Shown here: positions 1 through 8,600 of the stretch, one piece after another | Layout: every line of letters starts with the position of its first letter | How positions within the stretch are numbered: position 1 is the stretch's first letter | Assembly: GCA_033816765.1 (NCBI GenBank) | Contig: JAVSIV010000071.1 | Coordinates: forward strand, 1-31,684 | Direction of reading: 5' to 3' | Source of the DNA: Nothopassalora personata | Lineage: Eukaryota; Ascomycota; Dothideomycetes; Mycosphaerellales; Mycosphaerellaceae | Length of the DNA: 31,684 bases | Notes under the pieces: generated by a model | Seen by the model: the letters and a program-made list of their open reading frames with translations, nothing else | Told to the model about the DNA's origin: nothing | The model's database searches: none | Made by a program: the position numbers and the translations under genes

Positions 1-314
1 GGGCATAACTTTTTATAAGACGATTCGAGATTAACATAACTATAGTAGATATAAACAAGCGGTTTTTTTATAATTTACCGACGACATATTTAAGATGATT
101 GCGCGTTTAAAATGAATACATATGTCGTTACAACACCTTCGTGTGTTGCGCGAAGCCTAGCGGATCGCCGTAAAGCGCGCTAGCCGGGGCAAGCCGTAAC
201 TGTAGCTTTAGATAAAGTACTAGCGATAGTAAGGTTAATATCGCGGCTACTACAACTCTAACTAACTTAATACAACTTACGCTAGATTTACCGTATTAAC
301 TTCTACCTTATTCA
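1..314. other. RIPped 3' flank of the transposase remnant
   Basis: This AT-rich stretch lies downstream of the minus-strand transposase frame. It holds no gene. Base 1 of the window falls inside a repeat: the same sequence continues further outward in the copies starting at 17565 and ending at 23043. The repeat therefore probably extends beyond the left edge of the window. No matching terminal inverted repeat for the transposase was found here. Confidence 0.6.
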
Positions 315-1229
315 TTACAAATCTATCGTTAAAAGCGCCGGATCGACCGTATAGCCCTCCTTAAGAACGTAACAACTGCGAAAGATCGCGCTATAGTCGA
401 TGCCGTGCGACTAGTCTTTATAGGCCGCCTTAAGAAACACCTTGAACTTAGCCTACTAGTTATGTTCACTATACTCCGGCATTATATAAGCATGCTGCCT
501 AATCCACCTTTTTAGTAAGCGAAACGTCTTCTTAATTAGATTATAATCCGGTAAGTACGGCGGTAGAAACAGTATCCTTACGCTAGCCTCTTAACATATA
601 GCTTCGATATCGACACGATCGTATGTTACGCAGTTGTCTATAACAATGACTAACCGTGGCGTAGGGTAGCGGCTACACTACGGTAGCACGTATAGCATTA
701 ACTATTCGATGAAATCTACCTTCTTTACGCTACTAGGCTTAATTAGCGGATTCGCTAGATATCCCTTAACACTATATACCGGCAACACGGTAAATCGCTC
801 GCTGTAGTAAAGGTGTTAAGGATCGTATACCGGCATGCCTCGAGGACTCTAACTACGTGTCCGATAGGCTAGCTTATTACTATAGTATGTCTTATCGATA
901 TACACCAATTAGTCCTCCTTATGTTGCTGTAACAGGCCTTCGAACATCGCCCTCACCATAGGGTTACGCTACTCCGTAATGCGTAAGATCTTCTTCTTCG
1001 TAAAGTCCTTACTGCCTAGTAGTCGACTTATAGTCTATTTCGACACGAGAACACCGAATTCAGCGTGTAAGAAGTACACCAATTCCTCGGCCTAATATGT
1101 GCTCTTTTCTACGACTAGATCTAGTAACCAGTCGCGTATATATGGTTCGATTAACCGTGGTCTACCGCCCTTAGCTAGCTATACTGTTCTAGTCTCTTTA
1201 AAGCGCTTGATTCGCAACTAGATAGCACT
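315..1229 (-). pseudogene. Tc1/mariner-type transposase remnant (copy 1)
   Basis: Read on the minus strand, this is one continuous frame interrupted only by TAG/TAA codons explicable as RIP of CAG, CAA or TGG. It resembles the fungal Tc1/mariner-like DDE transposases. Recognisable parts are an IKRFKETRTV stretch followed by GGRPRLIEP (end of the N-terminal helix-turn-helix region), YIDKTYYS (first catalytic Asp), VIVIDNC (second Asp) and LPPYLPDYNLIKKTF, where the third catalytic acidic residue is Lys, as a G-to-A change would give. The first part of the DNA-binding domain is missing because the frame stops at the 125-bp inverted-terminal element. The protein cannot be active. The same sequence recurs at 17879-18793 and, inverted, at 21815-22729. 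Confidence 0.85.
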
Positions 1230-1353
1230 GCGCGACCCCCTGTTATCTGCTAACAACAACTGAACTACTGCAGGTCTAGCCTAATCGTCTTCGAGACACT
1301 ATTAAATAAGGTTCTGATCTTGGACGGATAATGGCGCTATAGGGGGTCGCGCA
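1229..1353. mobile_element. 125-bp element with perfect 13-bp inverted termini (copy 1)
   Basis: The element starts with TGCGCGACCCCCT and ends with AGGGGGTCGCGCA, an exact 13-bp inverted pair, with about 100 bp of non-coding sequence between. That is the form of a miniature inverted-repeat element (MITE). It cuts into the N-terminal part of the transposase frame on its left and abuts unmutated host DNA on its right. No convincing TA or longer target duplication is visible. It could instead be the terminal region of the transposon itself with an inner inverted subrepeat. Further copies are at 18793-18917 and 21691-21815, and its outer end is a breakpoint in all three. Confidence 0.6.
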
Positions 1354-1813
1354 ACGACGGCGAAGGCTCCGGACACGTAGACAACGAGTGCGCTGGATAG
1401 AGCGAGCAACAACACCTTATTTCTGGCAAAACTGGTGGTACTAAGGCTTCAAAATGAAGAGATACAACGATAATAAGGTATGGGAGGCTCAAGATCGATT
1501 TGCTAACTAACTGGGTAGGTCCGAATCCCCGCAGTCCCGACCCTTTTGCTCACTCGAATAGTTAAATTGCGCTTCATCCGCTTCCGAGTTTCATGTAGCA
1601 ACTCTATTAATTCAAGCTCGTCAAGTCAGCCTCGAAGCTTTGAGATGGCGACGAAATTTTGTTGCCATGATGCGGTGCAGTGTCCTCACATGGCACGAGC
1701 TGCCGCCCAGAAGATGGAATATAAGAGGTGCAGCCATTCTTCCGCCTTCATGTTGTCGATATCATCTCTCCGCGACCAATTTCGTCCGCAGCTGAGATCA
1801 TAAGATCCATACC
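1354..1813. other. 5' flank of the NTF2-like gene
   Basis: This is unmutated, normally composed DNA between the 125-bp element and the NTF2-like start codon. An 85-codon open frame at 1546-1803 starts at TTG, has no recognisable domain and lies where the promoter should be, so I do not call it. At 1533-1561 there is a 29-bp motif, with two mismatches, also found inverted at 14756-14784. The whole flank is repeated inverted at 21231-21690. Confidence 0.5.
1720..1725 (+). promoter_or_regulatory. Candidate TATA box of the NTF2-like gene
   Basis: A TATAAG hexamer in the context GGAATATAAGAGG sits 89 bp upstream of the ATG at 1814, a plausible distance for a fungal core promoter. It is preserved in the intact copy at 21319-21324. 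No transcription data are available to confirm it. Confidence 0.35.
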
Positions 1814-2466
1814 ATGAAGTTCCTCCTCACGCTCTCCTCGGCGCTCTCGCTGCAGCAACATCACTCTCACCTCCCAGGTACGGTGGCGTCGACCACGGCG
1901 GTGGTCGTGATCAGCAAGCCTGCCAGAACGCCGGCGTGATCATCGACAAATATGCATCAATCCTCCGCAACGACTCATACAACGGCAAGACGCCATACCA
2001 GCTCGCCCAACAGATCATTGCACCCAACTACCAAGACTTCAGCGAGTCTGTTCGCTCGCTACTCGGTGAACCTGTACGCTGCTTCCCCAAGACGGATCGA
2101 CTCGGTGCTAATCTCCTCTCGCAGCTCGACGGCACACCAGAGTCCAATAACCGCACAGAGTGGATCAGCAACATCCAGCGAGCCAACACTTTCAAGCCAC
2201 CGCCATACGATGGCCTCAAGACGAAGGAAATCCTTTGCGCAGGCACGGTCATTATCTGGTCGTGGGAATTGACTGTCGTTGGCAGTGGGCGATACCCGGT
2301 CAGTGGCATCCAAAAGCTGTACTTAGATAGAAACGGCCAGATTTACAAGTCCCTGTTCGAGTTCAACAGCATTGCTTGGGCTGTGGACACGTTCCAGATT
2401 AGCACGTACTGCCCTGGTGGAAGGCTCGCGAATGGTTCGGGCGGCCAGGGTGCCTCATCTTCATAG
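1814..2466 (+). pseudogene. Secreted NTF2-like domain protein, frameshifted copy
   Basis: This is the same gene as the intact minus-strand copy at 20577-21230, but one C is missing from the CCC run in the signal-peptide coding region (about 1836). From the ATG at 1814 the frame stays correct for 8 codons, then runs out of frame to a TGA at 1937-1939, giving 41 residues with no NTF2 fold. The rest of the gene stays open in the original frame, down to the TAG at 2464-2466. It reads identically to the other copy, so this is a very recent lesion or a sequencing error in a homopolymer. The flanking promoter and 3' region are intact. A downstream in-frame initiation would lack the secretion signal. 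Confidence 0.8.
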
Positions 2467-2797
2467 TTGCTGTGTGGCGTTGCGTGAGAACGTTATAGAT
2501 ACGGGTAGCAAAGCACAAAGCAATTGAACTCAGCGTCGTCGCCCTCGACCGTGTGAACAACATCGAAACCTGTCCGTCACGGAAAGACTAATGGTCCGAT
2601 CCTTCAACCGGGGTAGCAGTGACCTCATCTCATCGAGCTCCACCACAGCTTTACATTCTTATAGGCAAGTCACCTCGTACTCAACCTCTCCCTCATACCA
2701 CCCCAATATCTCCACCACACCCACCATCAACCTGTCTTCCACCACTCATCCCCGCATAACCCAACTCTCCCTCCACCTCACACCCGTAACAACAACC
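2467..2797. promoter_or_regulatory. Intergenic and promoter region of the SDR gene
   Basis: This 331-bp space lies between the NTF2-like stop and the dehydrogenase ATG. The last 150 bp are very C-rich on the plus strand (runs such as CACCCCAATATCTCCACC and CCTCACACCCGTAACAACAACC), typical of leaders of well-expressed filamentous-fungal genes. The dehydrogenase frame is open upstream to 2591, but the extra 69 residues are Ser/Thr/Pro/His-rich and unlike a protein start of this family. I treat them as untranslated leader. Confidence 0.5.
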
Positions 2798-3541
2798 ATG
2801 ACCACCAAAGCCATCGCCATAGTCGCGGGCGTCGGTCCTGGAACCGGCGCAGCAGTAGCCCGGCGCTTCTCCAAATCCTACCCAGTCGTGCTTCTTGCCC
2901 GCTCCGCCGAGAACTACGAATCTCTCGCGCAAGAGATCAACAGCAATGGCGGAAAAGCCATCGGAATCAGCACCGACGTCTCCTCCGAGGAGTCCGTAAA
3001 GAACGCCTTCTCCAAAATAAGACAAGAATACGGCGATGCCCCAGCAGCGGCAGCAATCTTCAATGCCTCTGGCAACTTCGTCCGGAAAGGGATCCTGGAA
3101 CAGAGTGTGGAAGAATTCCAACAGGGTCATGAAGTCTCCGTAAAAGGCGCATTTATCTTCTCGCAGAATGCACTGCCATTACTGTTGAAGCATGCAGAGG
3201 ACAAGGGGGCGCAGTACCCACCAACCCTCATCTTCACCGGCGCCACCGCGTCCGTCAAAGCCAACGCTCTGATGAGCTCGTTCGCATCCTCTAAATTCGC
3301 TTTACGAGCCCTCTCCACCTCCATCGCGAAAGAGTTTGCTTCCAAGGGCGTCCACGTCGCACATGCGGTGATTGATGGAATTATTGACATTCCACGTACG
3401 AAGGAGTGGTTGAAGGACTCGCCACCGGAGGCGAAGATTGGGGCGGACGATATTGCGGAGAGTTATTGGAATTTGCATACGCAGAGTCGACGGTGTTTTA
3501 CGAATGAGATTGACATTAGGCCTATGTTGGAGAAGTGGTAG
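2798..3541 (+). CDS. Short-chain dehydrogenase/reductase with Phe at the catalytic Tyr position
   Basis: A 247-residue, intronless SDR. The start at 2798 (context ACAACCATGA) was chosen because the Rossmann fold begins at once: strand AIAIVAG, then the glycine-rich GVGPGTG at residues 11-17, a variant of TGxxxGxG. An NASG motif for cofactor and active-site support is at residues 89-92, and the active-site strand LIFTGATAS at 144-152. At the canonical YxxxK site the protein has FASSK (162-166): Lys is kept but Tyr is Phe. Known family fact, from memory: a classical-SDR-like subgroup (CDD SDR_c10) has exactly this Phe with the Lys. Cofactor is probably NAD(P); substrate unknown; no signal peptide, so probably cytosolic. 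It converges with the nuclear-type gene, 118 bp apart. A second intact copy is at 19502-20245. Confidence 0.9.
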   Translation: MTTKAIAIVAGVGPGTGAAVARRFSKSYPVVLLARSAENYESLAQEINSNGGKAIGISTDVSSEESVKNAFSKIRQEYGDAPAAAAIFNASGNFVRKGILEQSVEEFQQGHEVSVKGAFIFSQNALPLLLKHAEDKGAQYPPTLIFTGATASVKANALMSSFASSKFALRALSTSIAKEFASKGVHVAHAVIDGIIDIPRTKEWLKDSPPEAKIGADDIAESYWNLHTQSRRCFTNEIDIRPMLEKW

Positions 3542-3659
3542 ATGGGAGATTGAGATGGATGCTGGAAATTGGAAGGAATGCATTTCGTCAGAGCTTTGGC
3601 AGTGGGAGTATCTTTAGCATATTCCATCCAGAACAGACAGTACCTTATCCAAAATCCTC

Positions 3660-4976
3660 TCAATACAAGAAAGTTGGAATGTCATCGATCTTGCTCCTTT
3701 GCTTCTCTTCTGCTTGTTGCTTTGCTCGCGCCGCTCTGCGTTGAGCCATGGATTTGGACGCCAAAGCTTGTCGGACAGGCGACGGACATGGCTCCCGCTT
3801 GATCTGTCTGCCTTGAGTCTGGCTAGCTAGCTCCTCTTTCGTGCGGACTTGTGACTTTAGCTCTTGCTTGATCTGCTTCTCCGGCGAGATGCCATCTTCT
3901 TTGGCTTTCTTTTCCGCTTCTCGTCGTTTTGCAAGGATGGCGGCTGTCCTTGACATCTTGATGGGTTTCGGCTGGGGTTCTGTATCGTTCTCGTTGTGAG
4001 AGGCAATCGAAAGTGGACACGGCTCGCGCACCGCTGGGGGCTTGTCATCGTTGCGGTGTGTAAAGCTTCGGGATCGCGATCTTGTTCTCGGCCTCTGACT
4101 CCTCTTCGGCTCACGCTCGGCCTGCACTGAGTTGGTGAACTGCTTGAAGACGCCGGACTTCTTGACGGGCTCAGGTGTTGTTCGCTCCTCGATGGCCTTG
4201 CCACGGTGTTTCGTAGATGCGCTCGCAGTCGGCCTTGTCTTGGGCGCCAAGACATCGAGATCGTCCTCGTCCTCATCTTCCGTCTCGACGTCTGCCTCAA
4301 TTGCAGAGATGTCCGCCCTCCTGTAAACCCTCTCCGCCCCTACCACATCCCTCGTCCTCCCGCCCGCAATTCTCGGCGTTCTCTGACTGTTACTCGCAAA
4401 CCCCCTCAAGCTCTTCCTCGGCGTGCTCTGACTGGCTGTCATCAACCCAGCAAGCTGCGGATCCGCCATGTACTCTTCCTCCTCGTCATCACTATCATCC
4501 GCAGCAACAGCCTTCCTCTTCTTCGCCCTCTCCTCCGCCTCCATCCTCAACCTCAGCGCCCTACTCCCCGCATTCCCATCAGTGCCATGCCCAATCAACT
4601 TCAAAGTATCTGTACCACGAGCTTTCGCACGACGCCTAGTTCGCTCGTATTCGTCTTGGTGCAACGGCAAAGAGAAGAGTCGAGCGGTGGTTGTGAACTC
4701 GTCCTCGACCATCATGTACCTGTCGTCCATGGTGAAGCCCTCGCGCATGTACTCGACCGTGGGAGCGACTTTCACCGACGTGGGAGGAGAGCTGGACGGT
4801 TCGCGATGGGTATCACGCGTCCTGGATCTGCGCTGCGGACTGCTGCTGCCTATCGGTTCGAGATCCGAATTGACCAGATCGCCTGGGGAGGAGGAGCGCT
4901 TGCGTTCTGACTGTGCTTTGCGTGGTGCGGCTTTTTTTGCTGAAGGCTCCGTAAGCCATGGAAGTGTTCGTGGCAT
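3660..4976 (-). CDS. Conserved-looking basic, disordered nuclear-type fungal protein
   Basis: A 438-residue intronless gene I cannot assign to a named family. The start at 4976 (MPRTLPWLTEP) is preferred over the ATG at 5204: the 76 extra residues are hydrophobic then Ser-rich and look like translated leader. A compact, probably folded or helical block lies at residues 75-120 (EYMREGFTMDDRYMMVEDEF, then LHQDEYERTRRRAKARG). The rest is low complexity: SP/RS-rich N-terminus, a KKRK cluster at 152-155, acidic runs DDSDDEEEE (160-168) and ETEDEDEDDLD (231-241), an SQRPRTRSRSRS basic region, and two Lys/Arg/Glu/Ala helices near the C-terminus. It ends in IDDIPTFLY. Charge pattern and basic clusters suggest a nuclear chromatin- or RNA-associated protein, which is inference. 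Residues 285-438 are duplicated at 18919-19383. Confidence 0.75.
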   Translation of the reverse strand: MPRTLPWLTEPSAKKAAPRKAQSERKRSSSPGDLVNSDLEPIGSSSPQRRSRTRDTHREPSSSPPTSVKVAPTVEYMREGFTMDDRYMMVEDEFTTTARLFSLPLHQDEYERTRRRAKARGTDTLKLIGHGTDGNAGSRALRLRMEAEERAKKRKAVAADDSDDEEEEYMADPQLAGLMTASQSTPRKSLRGFASNSQRTPRIAGGRTRDVVGAERVYRRADISAIEADVETEDEDEDDLDVLAPKTRPTASASTKHRGKAIEERTTPEPVKKSGVFKQFTNSVQAEREPKRSQRPRTRSRSRSFTHRNDDKPPAVREPCPLSIASHNENDTEPQPKPIKMSRTAAILAKRREAEKKAKEDGISPEKQIKQELKSQVRTKEELASQTQGRQIKREPCPSPVRQALASKSMAQRRAARAKQQAEEKQRSKIDDIPTFLY

Positions 4977-5384
4977 CTTTGCGGTGGTGGAACAAGTGCT
5001 GTCAGCCGGCGCAAGTAATGTCTTTGACGCGTTTCGGTCGCGTCGCTTTGATGGTGTTGGAGCTGACGAACTGCATAGCGAGAGCGAGGAGTATTCGTTA
5101 TGACTGAGGCAGTGATTCTTTAGACAATGATTGAGCAAAGACGTGAATGGAATGAGGGCGACCAGCTCGAAGAGCAAGCGAATCCAAAGGCAATTCTCCG
5201 GCAATGCTCCGCAGACGGTGGCCTAGGCTTACAAAACCGGCAATTACGCTTATTCGAAATCCTCACTCGCTGCACTCGCTCTTCCTCAACAATAATATTA
5301 ATAATAGCAATACTACTGCGACTCGCTATTGTCGCCTACAATCGTAGCGAGTTGCGGCGGTGGCCTATTCCTCCTACTACGTAG
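4977..5384. other. 5' flank of the nuclear-type gene and edge of RIPped DNA
   Basis: The first 230 bp are normal composition and probably hold the leader and promoter of the minus-strand gene at 3660-4976. From about 5290 CA/TG dinucleotides vanish and TA-rich sequence begins, so the boundary between host island and RIPped repeats lies near 5290-5330. This flank is not part of the inverted duplication, which ends at 4125. Confidence 0.5.
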
Positions 5385-5439
5385 GTAAGTTAGGCTCCTT
5401 AATAATAGTAGATAGTAAGTATTAAGGAGCTTACCTTAC
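5385..5439. repeat. Imperfect hairpin inverted repeat
   Basis: GTAAGTTAGGCTCCTTAAT at 5385-5403 is followed, after a 17-base loop, by its near-complement ending in CTTAC; 17 of 19 positions pair. It sits close to where RIPped sequence starts and may mark the end of a mobile element, though no partner end was recognised. Confidence 0.5.
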
Positions 5440-7378
5440 TTACTATTGTTATATTATAGCGGCGGGTATATTAACTTCTACTGCTATTACTATTTCTTTA
5501 ACTCTATACTTATCAATATATATAAATCTAACTATAGACGACTTACTTAGCGATATTAGCCTTAGAATAACAATAATAATAGCGATAGCGATAGCAATAG
5601 CGATAGTACACCTAATCCGCGCTTACCCTTATAAACGCGGTTATTACTATAGCTTACGATAGCGTAAGTACGATTCCGACTCGTTAGGCGTACGTAGGTA
5701 GACTAATAAACCTATAGTATGTACCGACGCCCTCGTACCGCCGGTACTAACGATTTCTACTACGTAAGCGAGTCGATATAGGCATAATAGCTAGGAGACT
5801 CGTAGAAGATAGATAAGGGTAGTATAAAGGTTACGAAGAATAATTTACGTAAGTTTAACTAGGCTAGCCGTATTATAGAGACTAAAGAGGGTATATGTCT
5901 TATAGTAGACTTGCTATACTATATATACTAACTTATATTAATAGGTAAGCCGGCTTAGACGGACTACGATACGTATAAGAGAGCTAGTATATACTATATA
6001 GTCTTTACTACTAATGCTAATAAGACTTACGCGTATTATAAGCGTAACGTTACGCGAAGGCTCGCTATAACTCTCGTAAATTAGTTAAGGAGCCTAGCGA
6101 GTCTAGTAAGTCTAGTAATAGTTTATTTAAGGCTTTCGAGGGTGTTTTAACTACTTCTAGCGAGGCTAGCGAGGCTAGTAAGATTAGTAAGGCTAGCGAG
6201 TCTAGTACTCGCCCTACTAATAATATATCGACTTACTTAGTCGCGGCGGAGGATTGTATTTAGTAATTAGAGGGTACTATTAGCTGCTTAATTAAATTTA
6301 TTAGCCGTCTACTAGGTAGCGAGTTAGTCGCTATATTTTACACTTAATAATATAATATTAAGTAGTCTACCTCCTATCTATATACTACGAGTCTATACTT
6401 CCCTCTACTTTTTCGGTCTTAGCTACCTCGTAGATAGCTTAATAATAAGCCTATTTCTCGGTGCCTTTATACGCTAGTTAACGTTAGGTAGACTCTAAAG
6501 TAATAGCTATAAGTCTAGCTACGAGTCTAGCTATATAATTATCGAAGCACTAGTTACTACTATAGACTCGCTTAAGGTACTAGTTACTACTAACTCGCTT
6601 AAGGTACTAGTTACTACTATAGTCTCGCTTAAGGACTCCTTCTTAATCTCTCTAATTTAACTCGTAGCTAGACTCGTACGCTCTTCCTTTACCTTCTTAA
6701 CTAATACTTTACTAGCTATCGTACTTACTAGCTTATTATCTAAATGTTACGGATCGATATAGCGAAGACTCCCGTCTAACTAATCGATGCCTTATAGCTT
6801 ATAGAGACGGCATAAGCTAATAAAACGTAGCGCGACGCTATAATAGCGCGACGACTATCGAGCCTACGATATATCGAGCTAGCGCAATATAGCGCGCCTA
6901 CTAAGAGCTTCGAGCTAGAAGCATTCTCCTATGTATTTAGGAACGTCGAGATGCCCTTATAGCTTCGAGGCGTTTAACTTACTATTTAATATTACTATTT
7001 AGAATATACTATAACATAACCTCTACCTTACTGCTACTTAGTCTCTACGAGATAAGATAGCTACTACTTTATTACTCTCCCTTAACTTCCTATCGGCCCG
7101 AGAATAAACCCGATTAAGCTTATCTTCTTAACTTATAATATTATTAGGTTATACTAAACCTAATAGCTTTAAACGCCCTCTATAATAGGAGACCAATAGA
7201 GTAAACGGGGAACACCCGCCCCTAGTAAAGTAAGTAGAGCCCGACGACCTTAGACCGCGAACGATACTATTAATGCCTTAGCTACTTATATAGGTAACAA
7301 TACCCTTAAGGTTAGTAAGCCGGAATACTACTATAGCGACCGAGATAAGTTCGACACTTAGGTTTCTTAGATAGATAT
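5440..7378. other. Heavily RIPped repetitive DNA, family not identified
   Basis: Almost free of CA and TG, rich in CTA/TAG/TTA, with CG retained. No intact frame exists. A plus-strand frame around 5821-6080 shows pairs of Tyr spaced as Y-x2-Y (for example TDYDTYKRA and TYAYYKRN). RIP turns TGC/TGT into TAC/TAT, so these could be former zinc-binding Cys pairs of an element-encoded protein. A downstream Ser/Lys/Glu-rich stretch (about 6060-6250) continues in another frame, implying an indel. A short AGCGAT-type microsatellite lies near 5580-5608. Confidence 0.5.
6549..6635 (+). repeat. Three-unit tandem repeat, 27-30 bp
   Basis: Three consecutive units start with ACTAGTTACTACTA and end with CTCGCTTAAGG. 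The first and third are 30 bp and the middle one is 27 bp, lacking an internal TAG-like triplet. Length steps of three suggest a repeat within a former coding region of the surrounding element. Confidence 0.7.
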
Positions 7379-7707
7379 TGTTAGGAACCGCTGTACGTTA
7401 TCCTAACCGGGCTTGGATCTTTATAGAGATGTCTTAAACTCGTTAAGAAGGTAGTAGTCCTAAACAGTATATAGTGTATACTTAAAATAAGTTGAGCACG
7501 AGGCTCCTATCTACTTATAAAAGAGCATTGTCTATATAGTACTATGTCTTAGCGTAACTAATTAGACTAAGTAAGCTAATTAGTCCTACTCTCCGTGCTC
7601 TGCCTAGCTCTCGTCGAGTAGCGAGGGAGCGCTCTTGTCCTAGTAGTTCCTTTAATCTCTTCGGTTAACGAGTGGCTATAGATGTCTCCACGAATTAAAC
7701 CGTAATA
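7379..7707. mobile_element. RIP-degraded long terminal repeat
   Basis: This region is a mutated relative of the cleaner LTR at 12516-12856. The clearest match is the shared GTTGAGCACGAGGCTCCTAT followed by TCTAC-type sequence and a block where GCGTAACTGATCAGACTGAG in the clean copy appears here as GCGTAACTAATTAGACTAAG. The right ends also match, with CGTAACA in the clean copy and CGTAATA here. Differences run in the RIP direction (CA to TA, TG to TA). Boundaries are approximate and no target duplication is visible. Confidence 0.6.
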
Positions 7708-7883
7708 CTATCCCCCTTCTAGCCTAGCTTCGTCCCGAAGCTTATAGGGTCCGGCATTTTCTTCGTTATTTCTATCGCGTAACGATGGCCTTCCTTTTAT
7801 CCATCTCTCCTAGTCCTTTATAAGCTAAATCAACTCTCCGCCGTAAACGTCTCGTTAAAGATATCGAAGAAAACGGTTACGAG

Positions 7884-8393
7884 ATGGCTCCTTATTCTTA
7901 CTGTCGTTCCTTAAAGCCTCTAGCTAATGGTAGTCGTCCCGCCTATATTGTAGGTCCGAGGTCTTCGAAGTGCTCCGAGTGTGTTAGGCACAATCGTAAA
8001 TCCTACGACGTCTCTATAGCCTTCTCTTAATGGGAAAAACTCCGTTCCGTTCGTAAATAGCTCCGCCGCGACCTAGAGTCTCTAGAGGAGGAGGAAATTA
8101 AGCTTCTTCGGCGCCTTACTAAAAAGCGCATAAAGAAGGTTCGCGTACGGAAATAGCTGCGTCTCGCTAAGCGTCGTACCGATAATGCGACCGGGAAGGC
8201 CCTCGACGAACTCGAGCTAGACGACCCCCCTATCGATCTTCCTTTCTCTATCCCCTCTAGCGTGGAGGTTCCCGAACTTCCTTTCCCTTTTTATAGTATC
8301 CTAGAGATGCCCCTTTAGGACTAGAGCGTCCTATCGGATGTGCCACTAGATAACCCCCTAGGTTCTCTTCTTCCTCCCGCCCTAGCGTCTTAA
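7884..8393 (+). pseudogene. RIPped small ORF of a mobile element, Cys motif plus coiled coil
   Basis: A 170-codon frame from the ATG at 7884 with no frameshift and four internal TAA/TAG codons before or at the acidic/proline-rich tail. The N-terminus contains MAPYSYCRSL and later SKCSECVRHNRKSYDV, a C-x2-C motif after an upstream Cys. A charged helix follows (RRDLESLEEEEIKLLRRLTK then KRIKKVRVRK), then a Pro/Leu-rich tail. In my recollection, proteins of this pattern (a short Cys cluster followed by a Glu/Lys coiled coil) are widespread repeat-associated ORFs in ascomycetes with no known function. It lies 177 bp to the right of the degraded LTR and may belong to the same element. Confidence 0.6.
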
Positions 8394-8600
8394 TCCTCGT
8401 AAGTCGCGTTATCTAGTAGTTACGCCCTAGTGTCGCTGTGTTCACTTCTATGTCTTAGGTCATTAAATTAAGAGGCCGCTGTTTAATGCCTTGTCGTTAG
8501 GCTTGTTTCTACTAGGCAGATTTCGAGAAGAAGTTCTCGCATTCCTAGTATGCCGTTATTGCCCGATTATGCGATACCCTAAATAAATCCAGCCCTTAAG
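8394..8600. other. Unassigned repeat DNA between the small ORF and the copia element
   Basis: RIPped sequence without a recognisable gene. The 3' end of the minus-strand copia element lies somewhere at its right edge, but I could not find a 3' LTR matching the candidate 5' LTR at 14130-14391. Confidence 0.4.

Larger units (their letters stand above)
1354..4125 (+). repeat. Host gene cassette, native-side copy of the inverted duplication
   Basis: 2772 bp matching the complement of 18918-21690. The only difference I detect is the missing C near 1836. Together with 1-1353 the inverted match to 18918-23043 spans about 4.1 kb. Beyond 4125 this copy continues into the rest of the nuclear-type gene, which marks it as the parental locus. 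Confidence 0.9.

Noticed and set aside
1490..1545. A possible tRNA 3' half (GGTCCGAATCCCCGC, then an acceptor-like GTCCCGACC and a T run).
   Set aside because: The T-stem pairs at only two of five positions, no matching acceptor strand lies upstream, and the anticodon-like stem does not pair. Mentioned only through the shared 29-bp motif.
1546..1803. An 85-codon open frame upstream of the NTF2-like gene.
   Set aside because: It starts at TTG, has no domain and occupies the promoter of the NTF2-like gene.
2591..2797. 69-residue N-terminal extension of the dehydrogenase.
   Set aside because: Low-complexity Ser/Thr/Pro/His translation of a C-rich leader; the Rossmann fold starts directly after the ATG at 2798.
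4132..5103. Long plus-strand frames opposite the nuclear-type gene (for example 4206-4910 and 4468-5103).
   Set aside because: Shadows of a gene with strong Ser/Arg/Glu codon bias; their translations are Arg/Ser/Pro low complexity without domains.
4977..5204. 76-residue N-terminal extension of the nuclear-type protein.
   Set aside because: Hydrophobic then Ser-rich sequence unlike the rest; MPRTLPWL at 4976 is the better start.
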